From Colwellia echini (lineage in GTDB: Bacteria > Pseudomonadota > Gammaproteobacteria > Enterobacterales > Alteromonadaceae): a stretch of DNA of 64,000 bases. Of this stretch, positions 45,476 to 54,449 are shown piece after piece (within the stretch, counting starts at the first letter, position 1; the number at the start of each line of letters is the position of its first letter). The position numbers were made by a program, and so were the translations under genes. Where the stretch lies: assembly GCF_002843355.2 (NCBI RefSeq), contig NZ_PJAI02000001.1, positions 186,001-250,000 of the forward strand, written 5' to 3'. A model generated the notes under the pieces. The model made no database searches and was not told where the DNA came from. It saw only the letters and a program-made list of their open reading frames with translations.

Positions 45476-46167
45476 TGAAGCAGCAATGGCAAAACTATAG
45501 TGACAGGTTTCTTCAACTAACGAGTAGAGAACAGTTTCTTGTTTTAATTACAGGCCTAGTGGCAATATTTTTTATTAGCTCTTACCTATTTATTGATGAA
45601 AAAAGTACTAAATCACTAAACTTTGAGAAGCAAAGTAAATCAATGCGATCTAGTATTAAAACATTGAACTACTCAATTGAACAATACCAAGCGGCGCTGC
45701 AGTTAGACCCTAATACTGATACTCTTAAGCAAATTGAACAGCTTGAAACTAAATTAGACAATCTAGACAGCCAACTAGTATTGTTAACAACAGAGCTAAT
45801 TAGTCCCACAGAAATGCGTGAAGCTTTACTTAAGTTACTTAAATTAGAGCCTGGGGTGTCATTATCATCTTTTGAATTAATTGGCGCTAAACCTTTATTA
45901 GAAATTGCGGCTGCAACTGCTAATTCTCAGGAAGTAAATACCATGCCTTCATCAGAACAGCTTGGTTTAAATTTATACAAACACGGTATTAAATTAAAGT
46001 TGTCGGGAGAGTATTTTCAATTACGTAATTACTTACAACAGCTTGAACAATTAAAATGGAAATTCTTTTGGCAAGACTTTCAGCTTCAAGTAACTGAATA
46101 CCCTTTAAATGAAGTTGAAGTTATTATTTATAGTTTAGGATTGAATAAGGAGTTTATTGGTGTTTAA
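45475..46167 (+). CDS. mshJ: MSHA biogenesis protein MshJ (PilO-like)
   Basis: This 230-residue bitopic protein has the start QQWQNYSDRFLQLTSREQFLVLITGLVAIFF, one TM (about residues 21-38), then a coiled coil (about 45-110) and a ferredoxin-like periplasmic domain ending in LRNYLQQLEQLKWKFFWQDFQLQVTEYPLNEVEVIIYSL. These features match MshJ/PilO. It probably forms the alignment subcomplex with the PilN-like protein. Confidence 0.88.
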   Translation: MKQQWQNYSDRFLQLTSREQFLVLITGLVAIFFISSYLFIDEKSTKSLNFEKQSKSMRSSIKTLNYSIEQYQAALQLDPNTDTLKQIEQLETKLDNLDSQLVLLTTELISPTEMREALLKLLKLEPGVSLSSFELIGAKPLLEIAAATANSQEVNTMPSSEQLGLNLYKHGIKLKLSGEYFQLRNYLQQLEQLKWKFFWQDFQLQVTEYPLNEVEVIIYSLGLNKEFIGV

Positions 46168-46534
46168 TCTTCTTTTAAATTCACTGTTATCTATCTTCTT
46201 AGGGCTAATCATGATGTTCATATCATTTATAAGCTCAGCCGAAGCTCTCGATCCTACTCAACCATTTGGGAGCAGTGGAGCAGGTAATGGTAATACTTCA
46301 CTTAAACATGAAGATAGTTTTACCTTAACTTCTATCATCCATGGTGACGGCATACATACTGCTGTTATCAATGGTAAAATATATAAAATGTTTGACTATG
46401 TTGGTGAATACCGGATCACTGCAATTAACAACCATAGCGTGGTCTTACGTAGTAAATCTGAACGATTAAAAATTAATGTTTTTAAAAGTCAAGGTTTCAC
46501 CAGTAGCGTTATAGAAAGCACAGTAGCTCACTAA
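46160..46534 (+). CDS. mshK: MSHA biogenesis protein MshK (PilP-like)
   Basis: This 124-residue periplasmic protein has an N-terminal hydrophobic signal anchor and the conserved LDPTQPFG. A beta-rich C-terminal half (FTLTSIIHGDGIHTAVINGKIYKMFDYVGEYRITAINNHSVVLRS) resembles the PilP/MshK homology region that contacts the secretin. GTG 46160, with AAGGAG 7 bases upstream, is the best start; the adjacent TTG 46157 would be too close. It overlaps mshJ by 8 bases. Confidence 0.88.
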   Translation: MFNLLLNSLLSIFLGLIMMFISFISSAEALDPTQPFGSSGAGNGNTSLKHEDSFTLTSIIHGDGIHTAVINGKIYKMFDYVGEYRITAINNHSVVLRSKSERLKINVFKSQGFTSSVIESTVAH

Positions 46535-48405
46535 TGATAAAAATAAGTCCCCCTATGAAAAAACTGAAATCTAAAATTGTTCTATCAACGTTATTATTCG
46601 TATTAATTGGCTGTCAAACATCGCCAGATGATCCAACTTGGATGAAAGAAGATATAGATGCTGCAATTAAATCAAATCAAAAATTAAAACAGCCAAAACC
46701 ATTAACTCAAGTGCCAAGCTCTGTACAACAAGAGATGATGTTTAATGATATGGATTTAGCTAAACAGGGCATGTTAGCGGAAAAACGTTTAGAAATTTCA
46801 GCAACTAATGTAGAGGCTAAAGATTTCTTCCAAGCAATTGTCAGGGGATCTCGTTATAACGTTGTGATGCACCCTAATGTTAACGGTCAAATATCGTTAA
46901 GCTTAAGTGATGTAACTTTATCAGAGGCATTAGTGGTTGTTGAAGATGTTTATGGTTACGAAATTACTCGAAAAGGCAATGTAGTACAGGTTTTTCCACC
47001 GGGTATTCGTACTGAAACTATTGCTTTAAATTATTTGTTTCTTAAGCGTTTTGGCTCGTCGACTACCTCGATAAACTCTGGAGGTGTAGCCTCAAACGAT
47101 TCCAACAATGGGAGTAGCGGTAATAATAGTAATAGCGGTAACCGTAATAACAATAGCAGTAATAATGGTAGCAATGGAAATAACGGCGATTCAAATAATC
47201 AAAACGGTGTTAATTTATATACCGAAAATGAGTCTGATTTTTGGCTTGAATTAAAAGAGTCATTGATTGCTTTTGTTGGTACAGGTGAAGGACGTTCAAT
47301 CATTGTTTCACCGCAGGCGGGGTTGGTAACTGTACGTGCATTACCGCAAGAGATTAATGCGGTTAAAAAGTTTTTAACTGACACTGAAAGTCATTTACAT
47401 CGTCAAGTCATCATTGAAGCTAAAATAATGGAAGTGACGCTCAACGATGATTATCAGCAAGGTATTAAATGGAACCAAGTGCTTGATAATGTAGGTAGTG
47501 CTGAATTTGTCTACTCTAGCACGGGCAATGTAATTGGTAATGTTATCTCAACTGCTATTGGCGGTGTTAATACCATTGGTTTTAGTAAACAAACTAATGG
47601 TAGTGACTTTTCAGGTGTTATTGAATTATTACAAACGCAAGGTAATGTGCAAGTACTGTCAAGTCCGCGTATTGCAGCAACTAATAACCAAAAAGCGGTT
47701 ATAAAAGTGGGTGAAGATGAATACTTTGTAACAGATGTTTCAAGTACCGTATTTGCAGGTAGTGGCAATGATGGAACTTACGCAACACCAGATATTGAAT
47801 TAACGCCATTCTTCTCTGGTATTGCGCTTGATGTAACGCCACAAATAAGTGAAGACGGCAGTGTGATTCTCCATGTTCATCCGTCAGTAACTATTACTGA
47901 AGAGCAAAATAAAGTGATTCAAATTGGTGATGAAGAACTTGTACTACCTTTGGCGCAAAGTCGCGTCAGAGAATCGGATACTATTATTCGTGCTATGTCT
48001 GGCGAAGTAGCGGTTATTGGTGGATTAATTGAAACATATAATGTTGATATTGAGTCGAAAACACCAATTTTAGGCGATATTCCTTTTCTTGGAGAGTTGT
48101 TTAAAAGTAAGTCAACTAAATCTCAAAAGCGTGAGCTAGTTATTATGCTTAAACCTGTTGTGGTAGGACAAGATACATGGAAACATCAGTTAAAAGATGC
48201 TCGTAGTATTCTTACAAAATGGTTTCCTGAACAGGTAGAAGCGTGTGAATTATCAGCTAACGGTGAATTAACACAAGATTGTAAAGAGCAATGCAAAGAT
48301 GCAGAATACGCACAAGCAAACGCTGTTTGCCAAGAAGCGCATTTAAGTATTCAGCCAAGCACAAGTAATAACGTGAATCAGCATGATATTAATAGTAACC
48401 AATAA
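46534..48405 (+). CDS. mshL: MSHA secretin MshL
   Basis: This 623-residue outer-membrane secretin lets the MSHA pilus exit. It begins with a lipoprotein-type signal (STLLFVLIGC, lipobox Cys). An STN/N0-like part (LEISATNVEAKDFFQAIVRGSRYNVVMHPNVNGQISLSL) is followed by an unusual Asn/Gly/Ser-rich linker (about residues 178-222), an N1-like region and the secretin core with LQTQGNVQVLSSPRIAATNNQKAVIKVG, MSGEVAVIGGLIE and TPILGDIPFLGELFK. The Cys-rich tail (CELSANGELTQDCKEQCKD) is unlike GspD. It overlaps mshK (TAATG). An internal ATG at 46555 is a less likely start. Confidence 0.94.
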   Translation: MIKISPPMKKLKSKIVLSTLLFVLIGCQTSPDDPTWMKEDIDAAIKSNQKLKQPKPLTQVPSSVQQEMMFNDMDLAKQGMLAEKRLEISATNVEAKDFFQAIVRGSRYNVVMHPNVNGQISLSLSDVTLSEALVVVEDVYGYEITRKGNVVQVFPPGIRTETIALNYLFLKRFGSSTTSINSGGVASNDSNNGSSGNNSNSGNRNNNSSNNGSNGNNGDSNNQNGVNLYTENESDFWLELKESLIAFVGTGEGRSIIVSPQAGLVTVRALPQEINAVKKFLTDTESHLHRQVIIEAKIMEVTLNDDYQQGIKWNQVLDNVGSAEFVYSSTGNVIGNVISTAIGGVNTIGFSKQTNGSDFSGVIELLQTQGNVQVLSSPRIAATNNQKAVIKVGEDEYFVTDVSSTVFAGSGNDGTYATPDIELTPFFSGIALDVTPQISEDGSVILHVHPSVTITEEQNKVIQIGDEELVLPLAQSRVRESDTIIRAMSGEVAVIGGLIETYNVDIESKTPILGDIPFLGELFKSKSTKSQKRELVIMLKPVVVGQDTWKHQLKDARSILTKWFPEQVEACELSANGELTQDCKEQCKDAEYAQANAVCQEAHLSIQPSTSNNVNQHDINSNQ

Positions 48406-48459
48406 GACGCGAGCTTTTTGGCTTGATTTAACTTAATTGACTCACGTTGTGAATTAGCC

Positions 48460-49362
48460 ATGTACTTATATCATTTTGGTTTAGCCGAGCTACCTTTTAC
48501 GTTAACGCCTAATACAAGTTTTTATTTACCTATGGCGATGCACGATGAAGCGTTAGCGGTATTGTCAACGGCGCTGCAAACAGGTGAAGGCTTTATAAAA
48601 GTGATTGGTGAGGTAGGTACAGGTAAAACATTATTATGCCGCAAACTGCTTAATGAAATACCCGACCACTTTGTTACGGCTTATATTCCTAATCCATATT
48701 TAAATCCTGATGAATTAAGGCGCGCCGTTGCTGTTGAACTTGGTATTAAACAAGCTCAACGCATGTCAACGCAGTTATTAACCCAGCGCATACAAACGCG
48801 ACTGTTAGAATTACATAGCCAAGGTCACTCTGTGGTTTTAATACTTGATGAAGCGCAAGCATTACCAGAAGACAGCTTAGAAGCTTTAAGGTTATTCACA
48901 AATTTAGAAACCGAAACCCGTAAATTATTACAAGTTGTTTTGTTTGCTCAACCAGAGCTTGATCAACGTTTAACCAAAACAGAGTTTAGGCAATTAAGAC
49001 AACGGATCACCTTTTCTTATAAATTAAGAGCGATGAATTCTAATGAAGTACATCAATATATTCATCACAGATTACAAGTAGCTGGCTATAAAGGCGCGGA
49101 ACTATTTCCCGTTAAAATATGTAAAAGAATAGCACGAGTTAGCCAAGGAGTACCGAGGGTGGTTAATATTTTGTGTCATAAAATGCTTATGGTTGCTTAT
49201 GGTCAAGGGCATTACAAAATGACAAATAATATACTTCAAATGGCAGTAAAAGATACCGAGAGTATTGAGCAAGGCTCTACTAGAACAATGATAGTGTTTG
49301 CGGCGTTAGTTATATTAAGTGGCTTGTTTTTCTCCTATGTTACCTTGGTAAATAAAGTATGA
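48460..49362 (+). CDS. mshM: MSHA biogenesis ATPase MshM (ExeA-like AAA)
   Basis: This 300-residue AAA ATPase has the start MYLYHFGLAELPFTLTPNTSFY, typical of ExeA/MshM proteins. Walker A (GEVGTGKTLLCRKLL, about residues 45-59), Walker B (VVLILDEAQALPED) and Arg-rich sensor region (LRQRITFSYKLRAM) are intact. A C-terminal TM (about 275-295) would tether it to the inner membrane. Relatives help place secretins. The stop overlaps the mshN start by 4 bases (ATGA). Confidence 0.92.
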   Translation: MYLYHFGLAELPFTLTPNTSFYLPMAMHDEALAVLSTALQTGEGFIKVIGEVGTGKTLLCRKLLNEIPDHFVTAYIPNPYLNPDELRRAVAVELGIKQAQRMSTQLLTQRIQTRLLELHSQGHSVVLILDEAQALPEDSLEALRLFTNLETETRKLLQVVLFAQPELDQRLTKTEFRQLRQRITFSYKLRAMNSNEVHQYIHHRLQVAGYKGAELFPVKICKRIARVSQGVPRVVNILCHKMLMVAYGQGHYKMTNNILQMAVKDTESIEQGSTRTMIVFAALVILSGLFFSYVTLVNKV

Positions 49363-50630
49363 GTGTTATCAATCAAATGTTAAAGGATTTAGAGCAACGA
49401 GATCCTGAAAAGAACAAGCAAAATGCTCAACGGAATAATACTGTTTCAGGGGTATCAGCTCCCAAAGTTGCATTGTTTAGCGGATTTAGTGTGTTGTTTT
49501 TGTGTTTAATTAGCTTTTTTATTTGGCAGTTGATTACTGAAAATAACGCGTTAAAAGCAGAAAAGTCACTTTATCAAAATAACCGTATGGTTACCTCGTC
49601 TGCACATGAGAAAACTACTGTTCAATTAAGCGAGCAAGGTGTTACCCAACCTAATACAGGGCTAAGTTTAAGAGCTTTAAATAATAATAAAATAACAAGC
49701 ACCTCTGCTACTTTGTCAGGTGAAAATGAGCTAGTTGAAACTGACTTGGTTGAAACTGACTTAGTTGAAAATAAGCCAAACGAGCAGAATAACTCAACAG
49801 ATATACTACCAACTAAAGTTACACCTGCTATTAGTTCATCTTCCAGTAGTTCATCTTCGAATAGTTCTGCTTTGAAAAACACGAAACAAGCACCTGTAAC
49901 TGTTGCTAATAATTCGAGTAAAGTCACCCCTGCTAAAAAAGCTAATATGCATAGCCATGATGGTGATGAAATTAGTCACAGTCACGATATAGTTACTAGT
50001 CCGAGTAAAACTAAATCACCTGCATCGTCGAATCAAATGTCAGTATCACGCCGTCATTTGTCAGCCGATGAACTGGTTGCAAAAAAATTAGTTCTCGCCG
50101 AGAAAGCCCTAGAGGCTAACCAAGTAGAAAAGGCCGAAAAATTATTAGAAGATGTTGTTATTTTAAAGCCAAGTGATAGCCAAACTCGTAAAAAATTAGC
50201 TGCATTATGGTTTGGTCGTCAAGCTTATCAAAATGCGACCAACCTACTTTCTCAAGGTATTGCCTTAAATAGTAAAGATAGTAGTTTGCGTGAGATGAAA
50301 GCTCGAATTCATTTACAGCAAAACCAAGTGACTGCTGCTTTAAATACGTTAAAGCCTTTAGCGCAATTAAAAAATGAACAATATCAACTAATGTTAGCCA
50401 ATATTGCGCAGCAAGCACAGCAGAACGATATTGCCATTACCGCTTATAAAACATTAATTTCAATGCAACCTGAAAAAGGTAGATGGCATTTAGCGATAGC
50501 GGTTTTATATGATAAAAACAGTCAGTTTATTTTAGCAAATGAGTCTTATAATAAAGCATTAGCAAATAATGATTTATCGTTTTCTTCAGAAGATTTTGTT
50601 AAGCAACGTATAATTGCGATAGCACAGTAG
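49359..50630 (+). CDS. mshN: MSHA biogenesis TPR protein MshN
   Basis: This 423-residue bitopic protein starts with MSVINQMLKDLEQRDPEKN, typical of MshN. One TM (about residues 33-52) leads to a long low-complexity periplasmic linker (about 60-225) with a VETDL repeat, a Ser run (SSSSSSSSNSS) and a His-rich patch HSHDGDEISHSHD. A C-terminal TPR domain follows (about 228-415). The linker is likely unstructured and spans the cell wall. The TPR part probably mediates protein contacts within the pilus machine. Confidence 0.9.
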   Translation: MSVINQMLKDLEQRDPEKNKQNAQRNNTVSGVSAPKVALFSGFSVLFLCLISFFIWQLITENNALKAEKSLYQNNRMVTSSAHEKTTVQLSEQGVTQPNTGLSLRALNNNKITSTSATLSGENELVETDLVETDLVENKPNEQNNSTDILPTKVTPAISSSSSSSSSNSSALKNTKQAPVTVANNSSKVTPAKKANMHSHDGDEISHSHDIVTSPSKTKSPASSNQMSVSRRHLSADELVAKKLVLAEKALEANQVEKAEKLLEDVVILKPSDSQTRKKLAALWFGRQAYQNATNLLSQGIALNSKDSSLREMKARIHLQQNQVTAALNTLKPLAQLKNEQYQLMLANIAQQAQQNDIAITAYKTLISMQPEKGRWHLAIAVLYDKNSQFILANESYNKALANNDLSFSSEDFVKQRIIAIAQ

Positions 50631-50681
50631 CAATACTTTAGTAGTTTATAGCTAAGTAGTAACAGGACACTAGGAAAGATT

Positions 50682-52394
50682 ATGGCAGCTCCCAAATTAA
50701 AGATGCGCTTAGGCGATTTGTTGGTTCATGAAAACATCATAACCAACGAGCAACTGATACAAGCGTTAGCAAGTCAAAAAGAAACGGGTCGTAAGCTCGG
50801 TGACACTTTAATAGAGTTAAGATCTTTAACTGAAAGACAGTTGTTACAATTTTTAGCGCAACAGCTCGATGTGCCATTTTTAGATATTTCACAACATAAA
50901 ATTTCCCCTAACGTTGCCAGCTTATTACCTGAAGTACATGCTCGTCGTTTAAGAGCATTAATTATTGAAGACAAGGGGGCTTCGGTATTATTAGGAATGA
51001 GTGATCCTGCCGATTTAAGTGGTTTAGATCAACTTGAGCGAATGCTTGCACCTAAGCGTATTGAGCTTGCTGTGGTTATGGAATCACAGATCTTTGATGC
51101 TTTCGATAATTTATATCGCCGTACCGCTGAAATAGAATCTTTTGCCAGCCAACTTGAAGAAGAATATGAAGAATCTTCAAGTTTTAATTTAGAAACCACC
51201 TTTCTCGATGAAGGTGGTGATGCAACGGTAGGTAAATTATTACAATCAGTATTTGAAGATGCGGTACAAATGCGCGCATCTGATATTCATATCGAACCAG
51301 AAGAGCAGCAACTGCGTATTCGCCAACGAATTGATGGTGTGTTACAAGAAAAAGTTCTCAAAGAGAATAAAATAGCCTCCGCTATGGTTTTACGCCTTAA
51401 GTTAATGGCTGGACTCGACATCTCAGAAAAAAGAATTCCACAAGATGGCCGTTTTCATTTAGATATTGCGGGGCATAGTATCGATGTACGTATGTCTACG
51501 ATGCCTGTGCAATTTGGCGAATCGGTTGTTATGCGTTTATTAGACCAATCCGCAGGGTTGTTATCGCTCGATCAAACGGGTATGCCAAGTGATATTGTTG
51601 AACGCATTAGGCTACAAATTCATCGTCCACACGGCATGATTTTAGTCACAGGACCAACAGGTAGTGGTAAAACTACTACCTTATATGCCGCGTTAAGCGA
51701 ATTAAATGAAGCTACAAAAAAAATCATAACGGTTGAAGATCCAGTTGAGTACCGCTTACCACGGATAAACCAAGTCCAAATCAATACCAAAGTAGGCTTA
51801 ACCTTTTCAAAAGTATTACGCACCGCACTTCGCCAAGATCCTGATATTATGATGGTAGGTGAAATGCGCGACCAAGAAACGGTAGAAATAGGCTTGCGTG
51901 GCGCTATAACAGGTCATTTAGTGTTATCAACGTTACATACCAATGACGCAATAACCAGTGCTTTGCGATTAATAGATATGGGGGCGGCAGGATTTTTAGT
52001 AGGTAGCGCATTAAGAGCCGTAATCGCACAGCGCCTTGTACGACGAGTTTGTGACTTATGTTCAGATGAGTACCAAGCTGATGAGCAAGAATTATTTTGG
52101 TTAACTAACTTAGCTGGCGAGCAAGCCAGAAATGCACACTTTAAACACGGTAAAGGCTGTCAATCTTGTCAATATACCGGCTATAAAGGTCGAATAGGTG
52201 TGTTCGAAATACTTGAAATGAATAGCTCGATGATGGCAGCATTAAAGCGTAATGATAGTGAAGAATTTGCTAACTTAGCAAAGAAAAACCCAACGTTCAC
52301 TCCATTAGCTAATGCGGCATTTAATTATGCTAGTCAAGGTATTACCACGGTAGAAGAGGTTTTACGTCTTGTGGAAACCATAGATATAAATTAG
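50682..52394 (+). CDS. mshE: MSHA extension ATPase MshE
   Basis: This 570-residue hexameric ATPase powers pilin polymerisation. The N-terminal MshEN region (residues about 6-75) has RLGDLLVHENIITNEQLIQAL and, after a 7-residue spacer, a second related half KLGDTLIELRSLTERQLLQFL. In V. cholerae MshE this tandem motif binds cyclic di-GMP, so the same control is expected here. The core has Walker A GPTGSGKTTT, Walker B DPDIMMVGEMRD, the His box LSTLHTNDA and a tetracysteine zinc loop (CDLC...CQSC). AGGAAAG precedes the ATG. Confidence 0.95.
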   Translation: MAAPKLKMRLGDLLVHENIITNEQLIQALASQKETGRKLGDTLIELRSLTERQLLQFLAQQLDVPFLDISQHKISPNVASLLPEVHARRLRALIIEDKGASVLLGMSDPADLSGLDQLERMLAPKRIELAVVMESQIFDAFDNLYRRTAEIESFASQLEEEYEESSSFNLETTFLDEGGDATVGKLLQSVFEDAVQMRASDIHIEPEEQQLRIRQRIDGVLQEKVLKENKIASAMVLRLKLMAGLDISEKRIPQDGRFHLDIAGHSIDVRMSTMPVQFGESVVMRLLDQSAGLLSLDQTGMPSDIVERIRLQIHRPHGMILVTGPTGSGKTTTLYAALSELNEATKKIITVEDPVEYRLPRINQVQINTKVGLTFSKVLRTALRQDPDIMMVGEMRDQETVEIGLRGAITGHLVLSTLHTNDAITSALRLIDMGAAGFLVGSALRAVIAQRLVRRVCDLCSDEYQADEQELFWLTNLAGEQARNAHFKHGKGCQSCQYTGYKGRIGVFEILEMNSSMMAALKRNDSEEFANLAKKNPTFTPLANAAFNYASQGITTVEEVLRLVETIDIN

Positions 52395-52405
52395 GTAACA
52401 ACAAA

Positions 52406-52436
52406 GTTATTTAGCAAAACCGTTATTTAGCAAAAC
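52406..52436 (+). repeat. Perfect 15-bp duplication between mshE and mshG
   Basis: GTTATTTAGCAAAAC occurs at 52406-52420 and 52422-52436, so the duplication unit is 15-16 bp. The segment is noncoding and may be a recent slippage product. Confidence 0.9.
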
Positions 52437-52503
52437 AGCCTAAGTAGGTTACGTTAGCTACACTAGGCAATTTGCACCAATTAAATTGAGAATAGAGTGT
52501 TTT

Positions 52504-53736
52504 ATGGCGTCATTTAATTATACCGGGCGAAATGCCAGTGGTAGCCAAGTAAAAGGCAGTATAGACGCGGCTAATGTTGATGGCGCTGCGGAAAAGCTTT
52601 TTAAGAAGGCAATTACTCCTATTGCTATTGTTGCCATAAAAAAAAGTACTAACAGTGCTGCCAGCGCAGATGTATTTGAAGTATTTAATAATGGACGTGT
52701 GTCTTTAGAAGAGCTTATTGTTTTTTGTCGGCAAATGTATGCGCTAATGCGTTCAGGTGTTCCGATATTGCGTGCTATTAACGGTATGGTTGAATCGGCT
52801 AATTCAGCAAATCTTAAAAAAGCATTATCAGATATTGCTAAGCAACTTGAAGGGGGATATACCTTTTCTTCAGCATTAAACGCACATCCAAAAATATTTG
52901 ATCATCTGTTTGTATCATTAGTTCATGTAGGTGAAAACACTGGTCAATTAGATCAATCCTTTCTAAAATTAACCAGTTATCTTGAACGTGAACTAGACAC
53001 ACGTAAACGCATAAAAGCCGCTTTACGTTATCCAAGCATGGTGTTGATCGCCATTACTGCGGCGATAGTTATTCTCAATATTTTTGTTATACCCACCTTT
53101 GCTGACATGTTTTCACGTTTAGGCGCAGACTTGCCACTAGCGACTCGTTTTATCATTGCGAGCTCAAACCTATTTTTAAACTACTGGCCGTATATGTTGT
53201 TTGGTGTAATATTTATATATTTCATGATCAACAAATCACTACAAACTAAGCAGGGCCGATTACAGTGGGATAGACGTAAAATAAAAATCCCCATTATTGG
53301 CAGTATTATTGAACGTTCCATATTAGCTAGATTCTCGCATAGCTTTGCCATTGTATTAAAAGCCGGTCTACCCATGACCACAGGACTAACCTTGGTGGCT
53401 GATGCAGTAGATAATAGCTATATGCAAGGAAAAATTGCCGCAATGCGACAAGGTATAGAAAGTGGTGAAAGCTTATTACGTTCGTCAGTAGCAAGCGGAT
53501 TATTTACTCCATTAGTACTACAAATGATTGCGGTTGGTGAAGAAACAGGACGTGTTGATGAGTTACTCGCTGAAGTGGGAGATTATTATGAGCGAGAAGT
53601 TGATTATGACTTATCAACTCTTACCGCACGTATTGAACCTCTACTTTTAATAGTTGTTGCGGTTATGGTACTTGTTTTGGCTTTGGGAATATTTACCCCT
53701 ATGTGGGATATGGCTTCGGCTATGCAAGGTAAATAA
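52504..53736 (+). CDS. mshG: MSHA platform protein MshG
   Basis: This 410-residue inner-membrane platform protein is a GspF/PilC homologue. It begins MASFNYTGRNASGSQVKGSID and holds two T2SSF domains (about residues 68-195 and 270-400), with three TMs near 170-195, 220-240 and 375-400. ATG 52504 gives the family N-terminus; the frame also opens at TTG 52486, which adds six residues and is less likely. The mshF start lies 5 bases after the stop. Confidence 0.94.
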   Translation: MASFNYTGRNASGSQVKGSIDAANVDGAAEKLFKKAITPIAIVAIKKSTNSAASADVFEVFNNGRVSLEELIVFCRQMYALMRSGVPILRAINGMVESANSANLKKALSDIAKQLEGGYTFSSALNAHPKIFDHLFVSLVHVGENTGQLDQSFLKLTSYLERELDTRKRIKAALRYPSMVLIAITAAIVILNIFVIPTFADMFSRLGADLPLATRFIIASSNLFLNYWPYMLFGVIFIYFMINKSLQTKQGRLQWDRRKIKIPIIGSIIERSILARFSHSFAIVLKAGLPMTTGLTLVADAVDNSYMQGKIAAMRQGIESGESLLRSSVASGLFTPLVLQMIAVGEETGRVDELLAEVGDYYEREVDYDLSTLTARIEPLLLIVVAVMVLVLALGIFTPMWDMASAMQGK

Positions 53737-53741
53737 CTAAG

Positions 53742-54233
53742 ATGGAAAGGCCACCTAGCTCCACAGAAAAAAAACAAAGTTCAATTATTGAATTTATCAT
53801 AGTGGGTGTTATTGTTTTGGTGCTGATGAAATTATTAGTAGATATTTTTTTCAGCCAACAAGATCAGATTACAGATACCGCATTTACAGGGGTCGCTCAA
53901 AACTTTACCAGTAAAATAAATGTGGTTCATGGCCAATGGTTTATGGATAAACAGCCAAATGTTGTAGTGTTAAATAGTTTTAATGGTAATGAAAAACAGT
54001 ATATCGAGGTCAATAGTGCTGGCTGGGTAGATAGCAAAGATAACAACTTGGCTTGCCATCATATTTGGCTACAAACATTGGCAATGCCATTGAAGGTGGT
54101 CAAATCGACCGTAATAGCGATTGAAATTCAAAATAAAGTGATTAAAAACGGTCGTTTATGTCGCTACAGCCTTGCTAACGGGCAATCTTTTGACTATCGT
54201 AGTGATACAGGTAAAGTTAAATTAGCTTTATAG
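53742..54233 (+). CDS. mshF: MSHA biogenesis protein MshF
   Basis: This 163-residue bitopic protein has a charged start, one TM (about residues 15-34: IIEFIIVGVIVLVLMKLLVDIFF) and a periplasmic domain with VVHGQWFMDKQPN and VNSAGWVDSKDNNLACHHIW, as in other MshF proteins. It lacks the prepilin motif. The exact role in the MSHA system is not established. It ends the assembly-gene block; a 216-base gap to mshB probably contains the promoter of the pilin genes. Confidence 0.85.
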   Translation: MERPPSSTEKKQSSIIEFIIVGVIVLVLMKLLVDIFFSQQDQITDTAFTGVAQNFTSKINVVHGQWFMDKQPNVVVLNSFNGNEKQYIEVNSAGWVDSKDNNLACHHIWLQTLAMPLKVVKSTVIAIEIQNKVIKNGRLCRYSLANGQSFDYRSDTGKVKLAL

Positions 54234-54449
54234 TTTATATCGTACAGTGTTTTTATTAATTATTAAGGTAACACTAGGGTAAGTTACATCTAATAACATA
54301 TATATAACATTGTATTTTATAATTCTCTAAATCATAATGTTATTATAAAAGTCTAACAGAGCTAGCTTTACTTTAAAGTAAACGTAAAAAGTAAAGCAGA
54401 GATAAATATAGTAAACCTACCCTACGTAATTTTTAACAAGGTCAGCGTA

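Noticed and set aside
49622-49927. 101-aa minus-strand ORF inside mshN
   Set aside because: It is antisense to the low-complexity linker; composition reflects the repeats and no start signal is seen.
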